DNA of 64,000 bases. It comes from Pseudomonas lijiangensis. Lineage in GTDB: Bacteria > Pseudomonadota > Gammaproteobacteria > Pseudomonadales > Pseudomonadaceae. Made by a program: the position numbers and the translations under genes. Where the stretch lies: the NCBI RefSeq assembly GCF_018968705.1, contig NZ_CP076668.1, positions 682,001 to 746,000 on the forward strand, in the 5' to 3' direction. Under the pieces are notes generated by a model that did not search any database, was not told the origin of the DNA, and saw only the letters and a list, made by a program, of their open reading frames with translations. Below, in pieces: positions 55,341-63,443 of the stretch. The stretch's first letter is position 1. Each line of letters begins with the position of its first letter.

Positions 55341-56027
55341 TCACCAGGCAATCGTCTCGCCCTTGTAGTTGATGAAGTAATGCCCGCCCTTGCCGGCGTA
55401 GTCGTTGAGTTGTTTGACCAGGCCGGTGGTGCTGGTCAGAACATCGATCTCGGCGTTTTCGCCGCCCATTTCGGTTTTCACCCAGCCCGGATGCAGGGAA
55501 AGAACGGTGGGGCGGTTTTCGCCCAGTTTGCTGACGAAGGTGTTGGTCATGGAGTTGAGCGCAGCCTTGCTGGCCTTGTAGAGCCCTATTTCCGCTCCGT
55601 CCGGGCAGGCGACACTGCCCAGCCACGAACTCATGAACGCCAGTACGCCGGTTCCGGGACGAGTCTGCCCGACCAGACGCTCGGCCAGACGAATGGGCGC
55701 GACCGCGTTGGTCAGGAACAACTGGCCCAGTTCGGCGGCGGTGGACTGCGCTGCGCTCTGATGTCTGGGGCCCATGACGCCGGCGTTGACGAACAGCACA
55801 TCGAACACCTCGCCCTTGAGCTTCTGGACCAGCACTTCCAGTGACGCGACTTCATCGATATCCAGCGTCTCGATGCGAACCCCGGGAATGTCCTTGAGGC
55901 TATCGACCTTCTGCGGATCACGAACGGTGGCGATCACATTCCAGCCTTGTTCGCTCAGACGCTGGACCAGCCCGAGTCCCAGGCCACGGGATGCACCGAT
56001 GATCAGAGCGGTTTTGGTAGCGGTCAT
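55341..56027 (-). CDS. Short-chain dehydrogenase/reductase
   Basis: 228 residues: Rossmann nucleotide motif LIIGASRGLGLGLVQRL, NAGVMGPRHQ, catalytic Tyr-Lys in GLYKASKAALNS with the Ser in MSSWLGS, and HPGWVKTEMGG. The NADP-type SDR resembles YciK/CsgA-like members; the substrate is unknown. GGAG precedes the start. A truncated MerR-like gene lies directly upstream and may once have regulated it. Confidence 0.88.
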   Translation of the reverse strand: MTATKTALIIGASRGLGLGLVQRLSEQGWNVIATVRDPQKVDSLKDIPGVRIETLDIDEVASLEVLVQKLKGEVFDVLFVNAGVMGPRHQSAAQSTAAELGQLFLTNAVAPIRLAERLVGQTRPGTGVLAFMSSWLGSVACPDGAEIGLYKASKAALNSMTNTFVSKLGENRPTVLSLHPGWVKTEMGGENAEIDVLTSTTGLVKQLNDYAGKGGHYFINYKGETIAW

Positions 56028-56092
56028 GAAAAAACTCCTTGGCAGTTAAAAAGAAAATCTCAGGGGCTCAGAGGGCAACTCTGGCGCAGGCG

Positions 56093-56251
56093 CTACGCAA
56101 CCTTGATGAAGCGCGCCCGTTGCACCGTCTCCACAGGGTAATGACGATAGCTGTTGCCGGTGCGCTGTGCGGAAATCAGGCCGCGCTGCTCGTAAAAGCG
56201 CAGCGTGTCGCGACTGACGGCGGTGGCGTGAGCCAGTTCACCAATGCGCAT
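56093..56251 (-). pseudogene. Truncated MerR-family regulator
   Basis: 52 codons from MRIGELAHATAVSRDTLRFYEQRGLI at 56251: an intact MerR-type DNA-binding domain that stops at RARFIKVA, where the family normally continues for 60 or more residues. Stops occur in the following frames and no continuation is recognisable before the SDR gene. Either a decayed regulator or a DNA-binding-only remnant. Confidence 0.7.
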
Positions 56252-56313
56252 GCAATTCCATCCTTGAGAGCTTGACCCTGGAGCGTACTCCACCCTTTAG
56301 CCTGTTGATATCC

Positions 56314-56368
56314 TTCGCGACTGAAGTCACTCCTACCGGTTCGGCGTAGGAGCGACTTCAGTCGCGAA
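56314..56368. repeat. REP-type inverted repeat (copy F)
   Basis: TTCGCGACTGAAGTC(A)CTCCTAC and GTAGGAG(C)GACTTCAGTCGCGAA with an 8-nt loop. It lies after the permease gene's stop (56380) and upstream of the MerR remnant, where it would terminate the BMP-type transporter operon. Confidence 0.85.
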
Positions 56369-56379
56369 ATGGGGCTGCC

Positions 56380-57309
56380 TCAATGCCCCGCCTGCCAGGG
56401 CTGCCCCAATGAAACCGGTGCATACAGTTTGGTTCTCAGGGCATCCCGCGACAGCAGGACCAGGACGATGATGGTCGCGACATAGGGCAGCATTGCCAGC
56501 AGGTTTGAGGGGATTGCCAGGCCGATGCCTTGTGCGACAAGGTGCAGGATGCTGGCGAGGCCGAAGAGGTAGGCGCCCAGCAGCAGGCGCCAGACTCGCC
56601 AGCTGGCGAACACCACCAGTGCCAGGGCGATCCAGCCGCGGCCGGCGCTCATGTTTTCAGCCCACATCGGCGTGTAGGCCAGCGACAGATAAGCGCCGGC
56701 CAGCCCGGCCATTGCCCCGCCGAACAGCACGGCCAGGGTTCGCACCCGCAAGACCGGCAGGCCCATGGCGCTGGCGGCATCGGGGTTTTCGCCGACGGCC
56801 TGGATGATCAGGCCGATGCGGCTTTTGAGCAGTGCCCAGGCCACCAGGGCAAACAGCGCGAAGGACAGATACACCAGCAGATCCTGGGCAAACAGCATGC
56901 GACCGATCAGCGGGATATCGCTCAGAAAGGGAATGGCCATCGGCTCGAAACCCTGCAGGGGTTTGCCCACCCAGGCTGCGCCCACGAAGCTCGAAAGACC
57001 TACGCCAAAAATGGTCAGCGCCAGTCCGGTTGCCACCTGATTGGCATTGAATACCAGCGCAACAACGGCAAACAACGCCGACAGCAGCATGCCAGCCAGC
57101 ATGGCCAGCAACACGCCGAGCCACAGGTTGCCGGTGCTCAGGGCGATGATGAAACCGATCACCGCGCCGAACAGCATCATGCCTTCCTGCCCCAGGTTGA
57201 TGACGCCGCTTTTTTCGCAGATCAATTCGCCCAGGGCCACCAGCAACAGCGGCGTGCCGCAGCGGATCATGGCGTAGAAAATATTGCTCAGCAGGTCGAT
57301 ATCCATCAT
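56380..57309 (-). CDS. BMP-type nucleoside ABC permease (NupQ-like)
   Basis: 309 residues with about eight to ten hydrophobic segments: GTPLLLVALGELICEKSGVINLGQEGMMLFGAV is the characteristic BPD_transp_2 start, with ANQVATGLALTIFG and SRIGLIIQAVGENPDAASAMGLPV. It pairs with the upstream permease (4-base ATGA overlap) and the two-domain ATPase. Probable substrates are purine nucleosides or bases. Confidence 0.9.
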   Translation of the reverse strand: MMDIDLLSNIFYAMIRCGTPLLLVALGELICEKSGVINLGQEGMMLFGAVIGFIIALSTGNLWLGVLLAMLAGMLLSALFAVVALVFNANQVATGLALTIFGVGLSSFVGAAWVGKPLQGFEPMAIPFLSDIPLIGRMLFAQDLLVYLSFALFALVAWALLKSRIGLIIQAVGENPDAASAMGLPVLRVRTLAVLFGGAMAGLAGAYLSLAYTPMWAENMSAGRGWIALALVVFASWRVWRLLLGAYLFGLASILHLVAQGIGLAIPSNLLAMLPYVATIIVLVLLSRDALRTKLYAPVSLGQPWQAGH

Positions 57310-58406
57310 GCGGCTCCCGCGACAGGCGCCATCTGGCGTTTGGCCCAGCGCAGTTTCAGGCGCGGGCGATAGAGGATCAGCACATCACAGGCCAGCAGGA
57401 AGAACAGCATCATCCCCTGGAACAGTTGAGTAATGGCCAGTGGCAGGTTGAGGGTCATCTGAGCTTGTTCGCCGCCCAGGTACAGCAGGGCAATCAGCAG
57501 GCTGGAAAACAGAATGCCGATCGGGTTCAGGCGTCCGAGAAAAGCCACGGTGATTGCGGCATAGCCATAACCGGGCGACACCTGCGGAACCAGTTGGCCG
57601 ATGGGACCGGTCACTTCACTGACGCCCGCCAGGCCAGCCAGTGCGCCACTGATCAACAGGGCCAGCCAGACCAGATGTTTTTCGCGAAAGCCCACGAATC
57701 CCGCTGCCCGCTTGTCCAGCCCGAGGACTTTTATCTGGAAGCCGACAAAGCTGCGTTGCAGCAGGACCCAGACCGCCACCAGCGCCAGCAGGGCAAAATA
57801 CACACCGATGTGGGCGCGGCCATCTTCCGTCAGCAGCGGCAAGCGGCTGGTATCGCCGAAGGTGGCGGACTCCGGGAAGTTCATGCCTGCCGGGTCCTTG
57901 AGTGGCCCGTGGACGAAGAACAGCAGCAGGTTCAGGGCGATGTAGTTGAGCATGATGCTGGTGAGGATTTCATTGGCATTGAAGCGGGTGCGCAGCCAGG
58001 CCGTCACGCCAGCCCATGCAGCACCGGCCAAAGTGCCAGCGACCAGAATCATCACCAGCGCCCAGCGGCTCTGTACATCGATCACGTTGACCGCCACGGC
58101 ACTGCCGGCCAATGCGCCCAGCAGCAACTGGCCTTCTGCGCCGATATTCCAGATGCGGGCCTGATAGGCGACCGCCAGCCCGAGGGCGCAGAGCAGGATC
58201 GGCAAGGTCTTGACCATCAGTTCCGACACGCCATACCAGTCACTGACCGGCGCGATCAGCAGGGTATGCAGCGTCACCCACGGATCGAGCTTCAGGCCGA
58301 TGAACAGCAGCGAGCCGCAGACAAGCGTCAGAGCGGCAGCCAGCAAGGGCGAACACCACAACATGGCGCGCGATTGCTGGCCGCGCGGTTCCAGGGAAAG
58401 CAGCAT
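57306..58406 (-). CDS. BMP-type nucleoside ABC permease (NupP-like)
   Basis: 366 residues, longer N-terminus than its partner. Conserved LAVAYQARIWNIGAEGQLLLGALAG, FNANEILTSIMLNYIALNLLLFFVHGPLKDPAG and QIKVLGLDKRAAGFVGF. Starts 11 bp after the ATPase stop, overlaps the next permease. Confidence 0.9.
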   Translation of the reverse strand: MLLSLEPRGQQSRAMLWCSPLLAAALTLVCGSLLFIGLKLDPWVTLHTLLIAPVSDWYGVSELMVKTLPILLCALGLAVAYQARIWNIGAEGQLLLGALAGSAVAVNVIDVQSRWALVMILVAGTLAGAAWAGVTAWLRTRFNANEILTSIMLNYIALNLLLFFVHGPLKDPAGMNFPESATFGDTSRLPLLTEDGRAHIGVYFALLALVAVWVLLQRSFVGFQIKVLGLDKRAAGFVGFREKHLVWLALLISGALAGLAGVSEVTGPIGQLVPQVSPGYGYAAITVAFLGRLNPIGILFSSLLIALLYLGGEQAQMTLNLPLAITQLFQGMMLFFLLACDVLILYRPRLKLRWAKRQMAPVAGAA

Positions 58407-58417
58407 GTTTGGCTCCG

Positions 58418-59971
58418 TTAACCCAGCGCGACGGCTTGGGGGTGAGAATGATCGAACTGTCCAGCCATCCAGCCGCCGATCTGCACAGCGTTGGTCTGTT
58501 CGGTGGGGACCAGTTCCGAAAGCTTGCCGCTGCTCAGGGCTGCAAGGCGGTCGCTGATCTGGAACAGTTCGTCCAGATCTTCCGAAATCACCAGAATCGC
58601 CGCTCCGGCATCGCGCAAGGCAATCAGTGCCCGATGGATCGCCGCCGCTGCGCCGACATCAACGCCCCATGTCGGGTGAGCGGCCACCAGCAGTTTCGGG
58701 TTTTGCAAAATTTCGCGGCCCAGAATGAATTTCTGCAGATTGCCGCCCGACAGGCTGCGTGCCGCGGTCTGGGCATCGGGTGTCTTGACTGCAAAGCGGC
58801 GAATGATTTCGTCGGCCAGTGCCCGTACCTTGCTGCGCTGGATCAGCCCGTTACTGACCAAGCCTTGTTGAAACGCCGTCAGCAAGGCGTTGTCGGTCAG
58901 GCTCAGTTCCGGCACCGCGCCATGGCCCAGGCGCTCGGCGGGGACAAAGGCCAGGCCGAGTTTGCGACGGGCGTCCGGGCGCAGGTTGCCGACCTTGTCA
59001 TCGGCAAAGCGGATAGTCGCGGCTTGCGCGTTGGTCAGTGTCTGTTCACCGCTGAGCAAGGCAAGCAGTTCGTCCTGGCCGTTGCCCGCGACGCCTGCAA
59101 TCCCGACGATTTCGCCGCTGCGCACCTCAAGGTCCAGGTCCTGCAGCGAACAGCCAAAGGGATCGGGGTTGTGCCAGGAAAGTTTTTCGACCCGCAGGAA
59201 AGGCGCCGCGCCATGTTTCTTCTGGTAGTGCGCGGTCAGCCCTTGTGCATCGCCGACCATCAGGCGCGCCAGTTCCAGATCGGTGCATTGCGCAGGAATG
59301 CAGTGCCCGGAAACCTTGCCGCCTCGCAGCACCGTCGCGCTGTGGCACAAGGCCCGAACTTCGCCCAGTTTGTGGCTGATGAACAGAATGCTGCAGCCTT
59401 CCCCGGCCAGACGCCGCAGCGTGACAAAAAGCTCATCGGCTTCCTGAGGGGTGAGCACCGAAGTGGGCTCGTCCAGAATCAGCAGGCGGATGTCCTGCAT
59501 CAGGCAGCGGATGATTTCGACTTTCTGGCGTTCGCCAATGGACAGGCTGTGGACAAGTCGTTGTGGCTCAAGCGCCATGCCGTAGCGTTGCGACACTTCG
59601 CGAATGCGCGGTTCGAGTTGCTTGGGCGTGCCCGCCGAGCGGCCCATGGCCAGGGCAATGTTCTGCGCGACGGTCAGGGTTTCGAACAGGGAGAAATGCT
59701 GAAACACCATGCCGATCCCCAACCCTCTGGCCTGTGCCGGGTTGCGCATGCTCAGCGTCTCGCCTTGCCAGACGATCGAGCCCGAATCAGGTTGGGTCAC
59801 GCCGTAGATAATCTTCATCAGCGTGCTTTTGCCGGCACCGTTCTCACCCAGCAAGGCGTGGATTTCGCCGGGCTGGATGCTCAGGTCGATAGCGTCGTTG
59901 GCCAGACAGCCGGGGTATTGCTTGGTGATATGGCGCAGTTGCAGGCGCGGGGGCGGCGCGTGGTTTGGCAT
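58418..59971 (-). CDS. BMP-type nucleoside ABC transporter, two-domain ATPase (NupO-like)
   Basis: 517 residues with two ABC domains. First: Walker A LGENGAGKSTLMKIIYG, signature LSIGERQKVEIIRCL, Walker B LLILDEPTSVLTPQE. Second: degenerate Walker A (GVAGNGQDELLALLSG), signature LSGGNLQKFILGREI. This asymmetric pair is normal for the RbsA/BmpB group. First gene of the operon; its upstream gap carries DnaA boxes. Confidence 0.92.
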   Translation of the reverse strand: MPNHAPPPRLQLRHITKQYPGCLANDAIDLSIQPGEIHALLGENGAGKSTLMKIIYGVTQPDSGSIVWQGETLSMRNPAQARGLGIGMVFQHFSLFETLTVAQNIALAMGRSAGTPKQLEPRIREVSQRYGMALEPQRLVHSLSIGERQKVEIIRCLMQDIRLLILDEPTSVLTPQEADELFVTLRRLAGEGCSILFISHKLGEVRALCHSATVLRGGKVSGHCIPAQCTDLELARLMVGDAQGLTAHYQKKHGAAPFLRVEKLSWHNPDPFGCSLQDLDLEVRSGEIVGIAGVAGNGQDELLALLSGEQTLTNAQAATIRFADDKVGNLRPDARRKLGLAFVPAERLGHGAVPELSLTDNALLTAFQQGLVSNGLIQRSKVRALADEIIRRFAVKTPDAQTAARSLSGGNLQKFILGREILQNPKLLVAAHPTWGVDVGAAAAIHRALIALRDAGAAILVISEDLDELFQISDRLAALSSGKLSELVPTEQTNAVQIGGWMAGQFDHSHPQAVALG

Positions 59972-60231
59972 GACAGGCTCGGATCATGGAGTGGGTCGCC
60001 GGGGGATAAAGCAAAATCCTGGCCAGTGAGTCAGGTTTGTGGTGAATGTCGTCAGGCGGGCGTGTGCAGCGTATGTCCAGGCCTCTGGCGAAGCTACCGA
60101 AAGCGCTTTGGCACCAGTTCGGGGCGTTCCTCGGCAGGAGAGGTGCCATTATGGATCATCGGGTTTGTACAAAAAATGTACAGCAGCCCCGGAGGGCGAT
60201 ACCCCAAGCGATTGCGCGACCCTTGCACCTG

Positions 60232-60240
60232 TTATCCACA
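60232..60240 (+). promoter_or_regulatory. DnaA box
   Basis: Exact match TTATCCACA to the consensus TTATNCACA, with the half-matching TGTTCCACA 3 bp on and the dyad CACAGTAACTGTG at 60249-60261. Confidence 0.5.
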
Positions 60241-60433
60241 GGTTGTTCCACAGTAACTGTGTGAAAGCCGAAACCGGGGTAATAAGGGGCTCTGCGCTAG
60301 TTTCCAATGGTGCTAAAGAGCGTCAAGACCCTGTTTTAGCACTGTTTTTATCTGGCAGGATCACGGTTGTGCAAAAAATGATCACTTGTCTGCACCGTAC
60401 GTCTGCCAAGGCGTGCAGGCTGATGTGCTCAGC

Positions 60434-60442
60434 TTATCCACA
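60434..60442 (+). promoter_or_regulatory. DnaA box
   Basis: Second exact TTATCCACA, same strand, 202 bp downstream of the first, followed by the near-match CGGATGCACA. Confidence 0.5.
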
Positions 60443-60495
60443 GCCGGATGCACAGTAGATGTGGGCAAGTTTGCCTAACGCCCGGGAACGTCGGT

Positions 60496-61089
60496 TTACT
60501 GATCATGCGCTGGATGCAGCAGGATTCTGCCACGGCTCAGATCCGCCAGTTGCCGTTGCAGCGAGGCGAGGTGTTCCGGACCGATGGCAATCGACATTTC
60601 CACGCCATTGGCGGTGAAGTTTTCTGCCTCTACCAAGCCGTTGCATTCGGCCAGGCGTACTTTGACCAACGCCAGTTCGCTGAAGCTGCATTCCAGATTG
60701 AAGTGCTCGCGATTGATCAGCGGCAGACGCTCGGCCTGTTGCAGGCATTTGTTGGCGCCGCCGCCATAAGCCCGGGCCAGTCCTCCGGTGCCCAACTGGA
60801 TGCCGCCATACCAGCGAATCACCAGCACCACGACCTGATCGAACTCCTGGGCTTCGATGGCTGCCAGTATCGGTCTGCCAGCCGTACCACCGGGCTCTCC
60901 GTCGTCGCTGCTGCGGTATTGAGCGCCCAGTTTCCAGGCCCAGCAATTGTGCGTCGCATTCAGGTCGCTGTTCTGCTCGATGAATGCCTGTGCTTCGGCC
61001 GGGCTGGCAATGGGCGCTGCGAGGGTGATGAAGCGGCTTTTGCGAATCTCTTCCCGATATTCGCAAAAGCCGGTGAGGGTAAAAGGCAT
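60496..61089 (-). CDS. YigZ/IMPACT family protein
   Basis: 197 residues. N-terminal UPF0029/IMPACT domain (EEIRKSRFITLAAPIASPAEAQAF, HNCWAWKLG, RSSDDGEPGGTAGRPILAAI, VVLVIRWYGGIQLGTGGLARAYG) followed by a DUF1949 ferredoxin-like domain. The molecular role is unsettled; related proteins affect translation-linked stress. ATG at 61089; the longer frame is not supported. It ends next to the DnaA-box gap. Confidence 0.92.
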   Translation of the reverse strand: MPFTLTGFCEYREEIRKSRFITLAAPIASPAEAQAFIEQNSDLNATHNCWAWKLGAQYRSSDDGEPGGTAGRPILAAIEAQEFDQVVVLVIRWYGGIQLGTGGLARAYGGGANKCLQQAERLPLINREHFNLECSFSELALVKVRLAECNGLVEAENFTANGVEMSIAIGPEHLASLQRQLADLSRGRILLHPAHDQ

Positions 61090-61121
61090 GGAGGCTTCCA
61101 GCAAACGACAAGGTCCGAATA

Positions 61122-61784
61122 TTACAAGACCGGCGGCGTAAGCCCACACCCTTTGAGAATGATCTGGATCAGATTGGCGCTGGCATCATCCATGTCCTGT
61201 CTGGTTTGCCGGGTACGCCCGGTTACCCGACAGATCTGTGTGGCAAAGTCGGCGTAATGCTGAGTGCTGCCCCAGAGCAGGAAAATCAGGTTGACCGGAT
61301 CCACCGGGTCCATTTTTCCGGCATCGATCCAGGCCTGGAAAACGGCGGCGCGGCCCTGAAACCAGAGCCGGTAGTCCTGGTTGAAATACTCGCTCATGCA
61401 CTCGCCGCCGCTGATGATTTCCATGGCGAAAATCCGAGAGGCCTGCGGGTTGCGGCGGGAGAACTCCATCTTGGCGCGGATGTAGCGGGCCAGGGCTTCT
61501 GCCGGATCGTCTTCCACCGTCAGGTTGTTGAAGGTGCTGTCCCACTGCTCGATGATGTTGCTCAGCACCGCAGCGTACAGCCCCAGCTTGTTGGTGAAGT
61601 AATAATGCAGGTTGGCTTTCGGCAGTCCGGCCTTGAGCGCGATGGTGTTCATGCTGGTGCCCTTGAAGCCATGACGGGCAAATTCGTCTTCGGCGGCCTT
61701 GATGATGGCTTCTTCGTTTTTCTGGCGAATACGGCTTGCAGGCTTGGTGCCGTGAGAGCTGTGGGCTGGGACTTCAAGGGTCAT
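61122..61784 (-). CDS. TetR-family regulator (RutR-like C-terminus)
   Basis: 220 residues. N-terminal HTH (AIIKAAEDEFARHGFKGTSMNTIALKAGLPKANLHYYF) and a C-terminal ligand domain resembling RutR, with YIRAKMEFSRRNPQASRIFAMEIISGG and LLWGSTQHYADFATQICRVTG. RutR senses pyrimidines/purines, and this gene directly follows the NCS2 permease on the same strand, so nucleobase control is a reasonable inference. Confidence 0.88.
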   Translation of the reverse strand: MTLEVPAHSSHGTKPASRIRQKNEEAIIKAAEDEFARHGFKGTSMNTIALKAGLPKANLHYYFTNKLGLYAAVLSNIIEQWDSTFNNLTVEDDPAEALARYIRAKMEFSRRNPQASRIFAMEIISGGECMSEYFNQDYRLWFQGRAAVFQAWIDAGKMDPVDPVNLIFLLWGSTQHYADFATQICRVTGRTRQTRQDMDDASANLIQIILKGCGLTPPVL

Positions 61785-61869
61785 GTGCAGGTCCGGACAG
61801 GGTCATGGGGTGCAACGGGTGAACAGATAACCCACCCGCGTGAATCCGACAAGCGCTCATGCAGGAAAA

Positions 61870-63267
61870 TTATTCCTGCGGTTCAAGGGTTCTGGCTGGC
61901 TGTTCGTGGTTTTCCCTGGTGGCGATAACCTTTTCCTCCGGAATCAGCAGGCACATGACGATGGCCGTGATACCACCGCTGGTGATTGCCGAGTCGAACA
62001 GGTTCTGCACCAGTTGCGGCATGTGGTGCAGCAGCGAAGGTTGCGCTGCGATGCCCAGGCCGACGCCGAACGAGGTGGCGATGATCAGCATGCTGCGACG
62101 GTCCAGCGGGGCCTGGGCAAGAATGCGTACACCCGCCGCCGCGACACTGCCAAACATCACCAGCGTCGCGCCGCCAAGCACGGGCTTGGGAATCTGTTGC
62201 ACCACTGCGCCAATGGTCGGGAACAGGCCAAGCATGAACAGCACCACACCTATATAGAGGCCGACATAGCGGCTGGCGACACCGGTCAACTGGATCACGC
62301 CGTTGTTCTGGGCAAAGGTGGTGTTGGGGAAGGCACTGAACGTGGCGGCAATCATGCAACTGACACCGTCGCCCAGTACGCCGCCCTTTAGCCGCGACAC
62401 ATAGCTCGGGCCGCTGATGGGCTGGCGGGCCAGCATGCAATTGGCGGTCAGGTCGCCGACGGTTTCGATGCTGCTGATCAGATAAATCAGCGCGACGGGC
62501 AGGAAAGCGGTCCAGTCGAAGCTGAAACCGAATCTGAACGGGACCGGCACGCTGATCAGGGGCAAGTCATGAATGGGTTGCGGGACCAGCTTGCCGCTCA
62601 TCCATGCGGCGACACTGCCCACGGCCAGACCGATGATGATCGCGGACAAACGAATCCAGGGTGTGCGGGAGCGGTTGAGCGCAATGATGATCGCGAGTAC
62701 GAATACACCCAACGCCAGGTTGAGAGGGGCTCCGAAGTCCGGTGCGTTGAAACCGCCTCCCAGGTCCGTGACGCCGACCTTGATCAGGCTGATGCCGATC
62801 AGGGTGATGACAATGCCGGTAACCAGCGGCGTGATGACGCGACGCAACTGGCCAATGAAACGACTGAGCACGATCTGCACCAGCGCCCCGAAGAAGCAGA
62901 CCCCGAAGATCATCGCCATGATGTCTTCCGGGCTGCCGCCGCGTTGTTTGACGATAAACCCGGCAGACAGCACCGCGCCGAGGAAGGCGAAGCTGGTGCC
63001 TTGCAGGCAGATCATGCCTGCGCCGATGCCGAACGGGCGACGGGCCTGAATGAACGTCCCGACACCTGAAACCATCAGGGCCATGCTGATCAGGTACGGC
63101 ATGTAAGCGCCCAGGCCCAGTGCCGAACCGATAATCAGGGGCGGGGTAATGATGCCGACGAAACTGGCGAGCACATGTTGCAGAGCCGCAAGTATGGCCG
63201 TTACCGGCTTGGGGCGATCATTGAGGCCGTAGAGCAGGTCATTGTTATCGGAGGTTTCAGGCTGCAT
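61870..63267 (-). CDS. NCS2 purine permease (xanthine/uric acid type)
   Basis: 465 residues, about 14 membrane segments of the nucleobase-ascorbate transporter family. The signature QNNGVIQLTGVASRYVG is the purine-specific motif seen in E. coli xanthine permeases; FGIGAGMICLQGTSFAFLG is also typical. Start MQPETSDNND at 63267. Likely imports xanthine or uric acid, the product of the 8-oxoguanine deaminase encoded nearby. A LysR-type gene lies upstream on the same strand. Confidence 0.92.
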   Translation of the reverse strand: MQPETSDNNDLLYGLNDRPKPVTAILAALQHVLASFVGIITPPLIIGSALGLGAYMPYLISMALMVSGVGTFIQARRPFGIGAGMICLQGTSFAFLGAVLSAGFIVKQRGGSPEDIMAMIFGVCFFGALVQIVLSRFIGQLRRVITPLVTGIVITLIGISLIKVGVTDLGGGFNAPDFGAPLNLALGVFVLAIIIALNRSRTPWIRLSAIIIGLAVGSVAAWMSGKLVPQPIHDLPLISVPVPFRFGFSFDWTAFLPVALIYLISSIETVGDLTANCMLARQPISGPSYVSRLKGGVLGDGVSCMIAATFSAFPNTTFAQNNGVIQLTGVASRYVGLYIGVVLFMLGLFPTIGAVVQQIPKPVLGGATLVMFGSVAAAGVRILAQAPLDRRSMLIIATSFGVGLGIAAQPSLLHHMPQLVQNLFDSAITSGGITAIVMCLLIPEEKVIATRENHEQPARTLEPQE

Positions 63268-63356
63268 GTCGAGGGCTCGGAATGAGGTGTGGTCACGTCT
63301 TAGCCAAGCACATTGCAAAAACCTGTCCACTTGCTCAGATTATTTTTCGCTCTCTC

Positions 63357-63374
63357 GATAAATGCATATCTATT
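63357..63374. promoter_or_regulatory. Imperfect dyad upstream of the NCS2 permease
   Basis: GATAAATGCATATCTATT, centred on ATGCAT, about 98 bp before the permease ATG, with a TTGAAA -35-like hexamer on the minus strand next to it. Possible LysR-type site; weak evidence. Confidence 0.3.
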
Positions 63375-63443
63375 TCAAGGGGATAAGCTGTTCCGCAGTT
63401 TTTTGGACCAGCCCCATTCAGCCTTTTATTCATCCTCGGTGCG

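Larger units (their letters stand above)
59972..60495. other. Gene-free gap with two perfect DnaA boxes
   Basis: 524 bp between the ATPase start and the YigZ-type stop. A 139-codon plus-strand frame (60039-60458) has no protein-like features. It contains TTATCCACA at 60232-60240 and 60434-60442, near-matches, a CACAGTAACTGTG dyad, and T-rich patches (ACTGTTTTTATC). It presumably also holds the promoter of the nucleoside transporter operon. Confidence 0.55.

Noticed and set aside
60232..60442. Chromosomal oriC
   Set aside because: The Pseudomonas origin lies next to dnaA/rpmH; neither is here, and only two perfect boxes are seen, without a clear AT-rich unwinding element.
60039..60458. 139-codon frame in the DnaA-box gap
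   Set aside because: No ribosome binding site or family-like motif; it runs straight through both DnaA boxes and T-rich patches.
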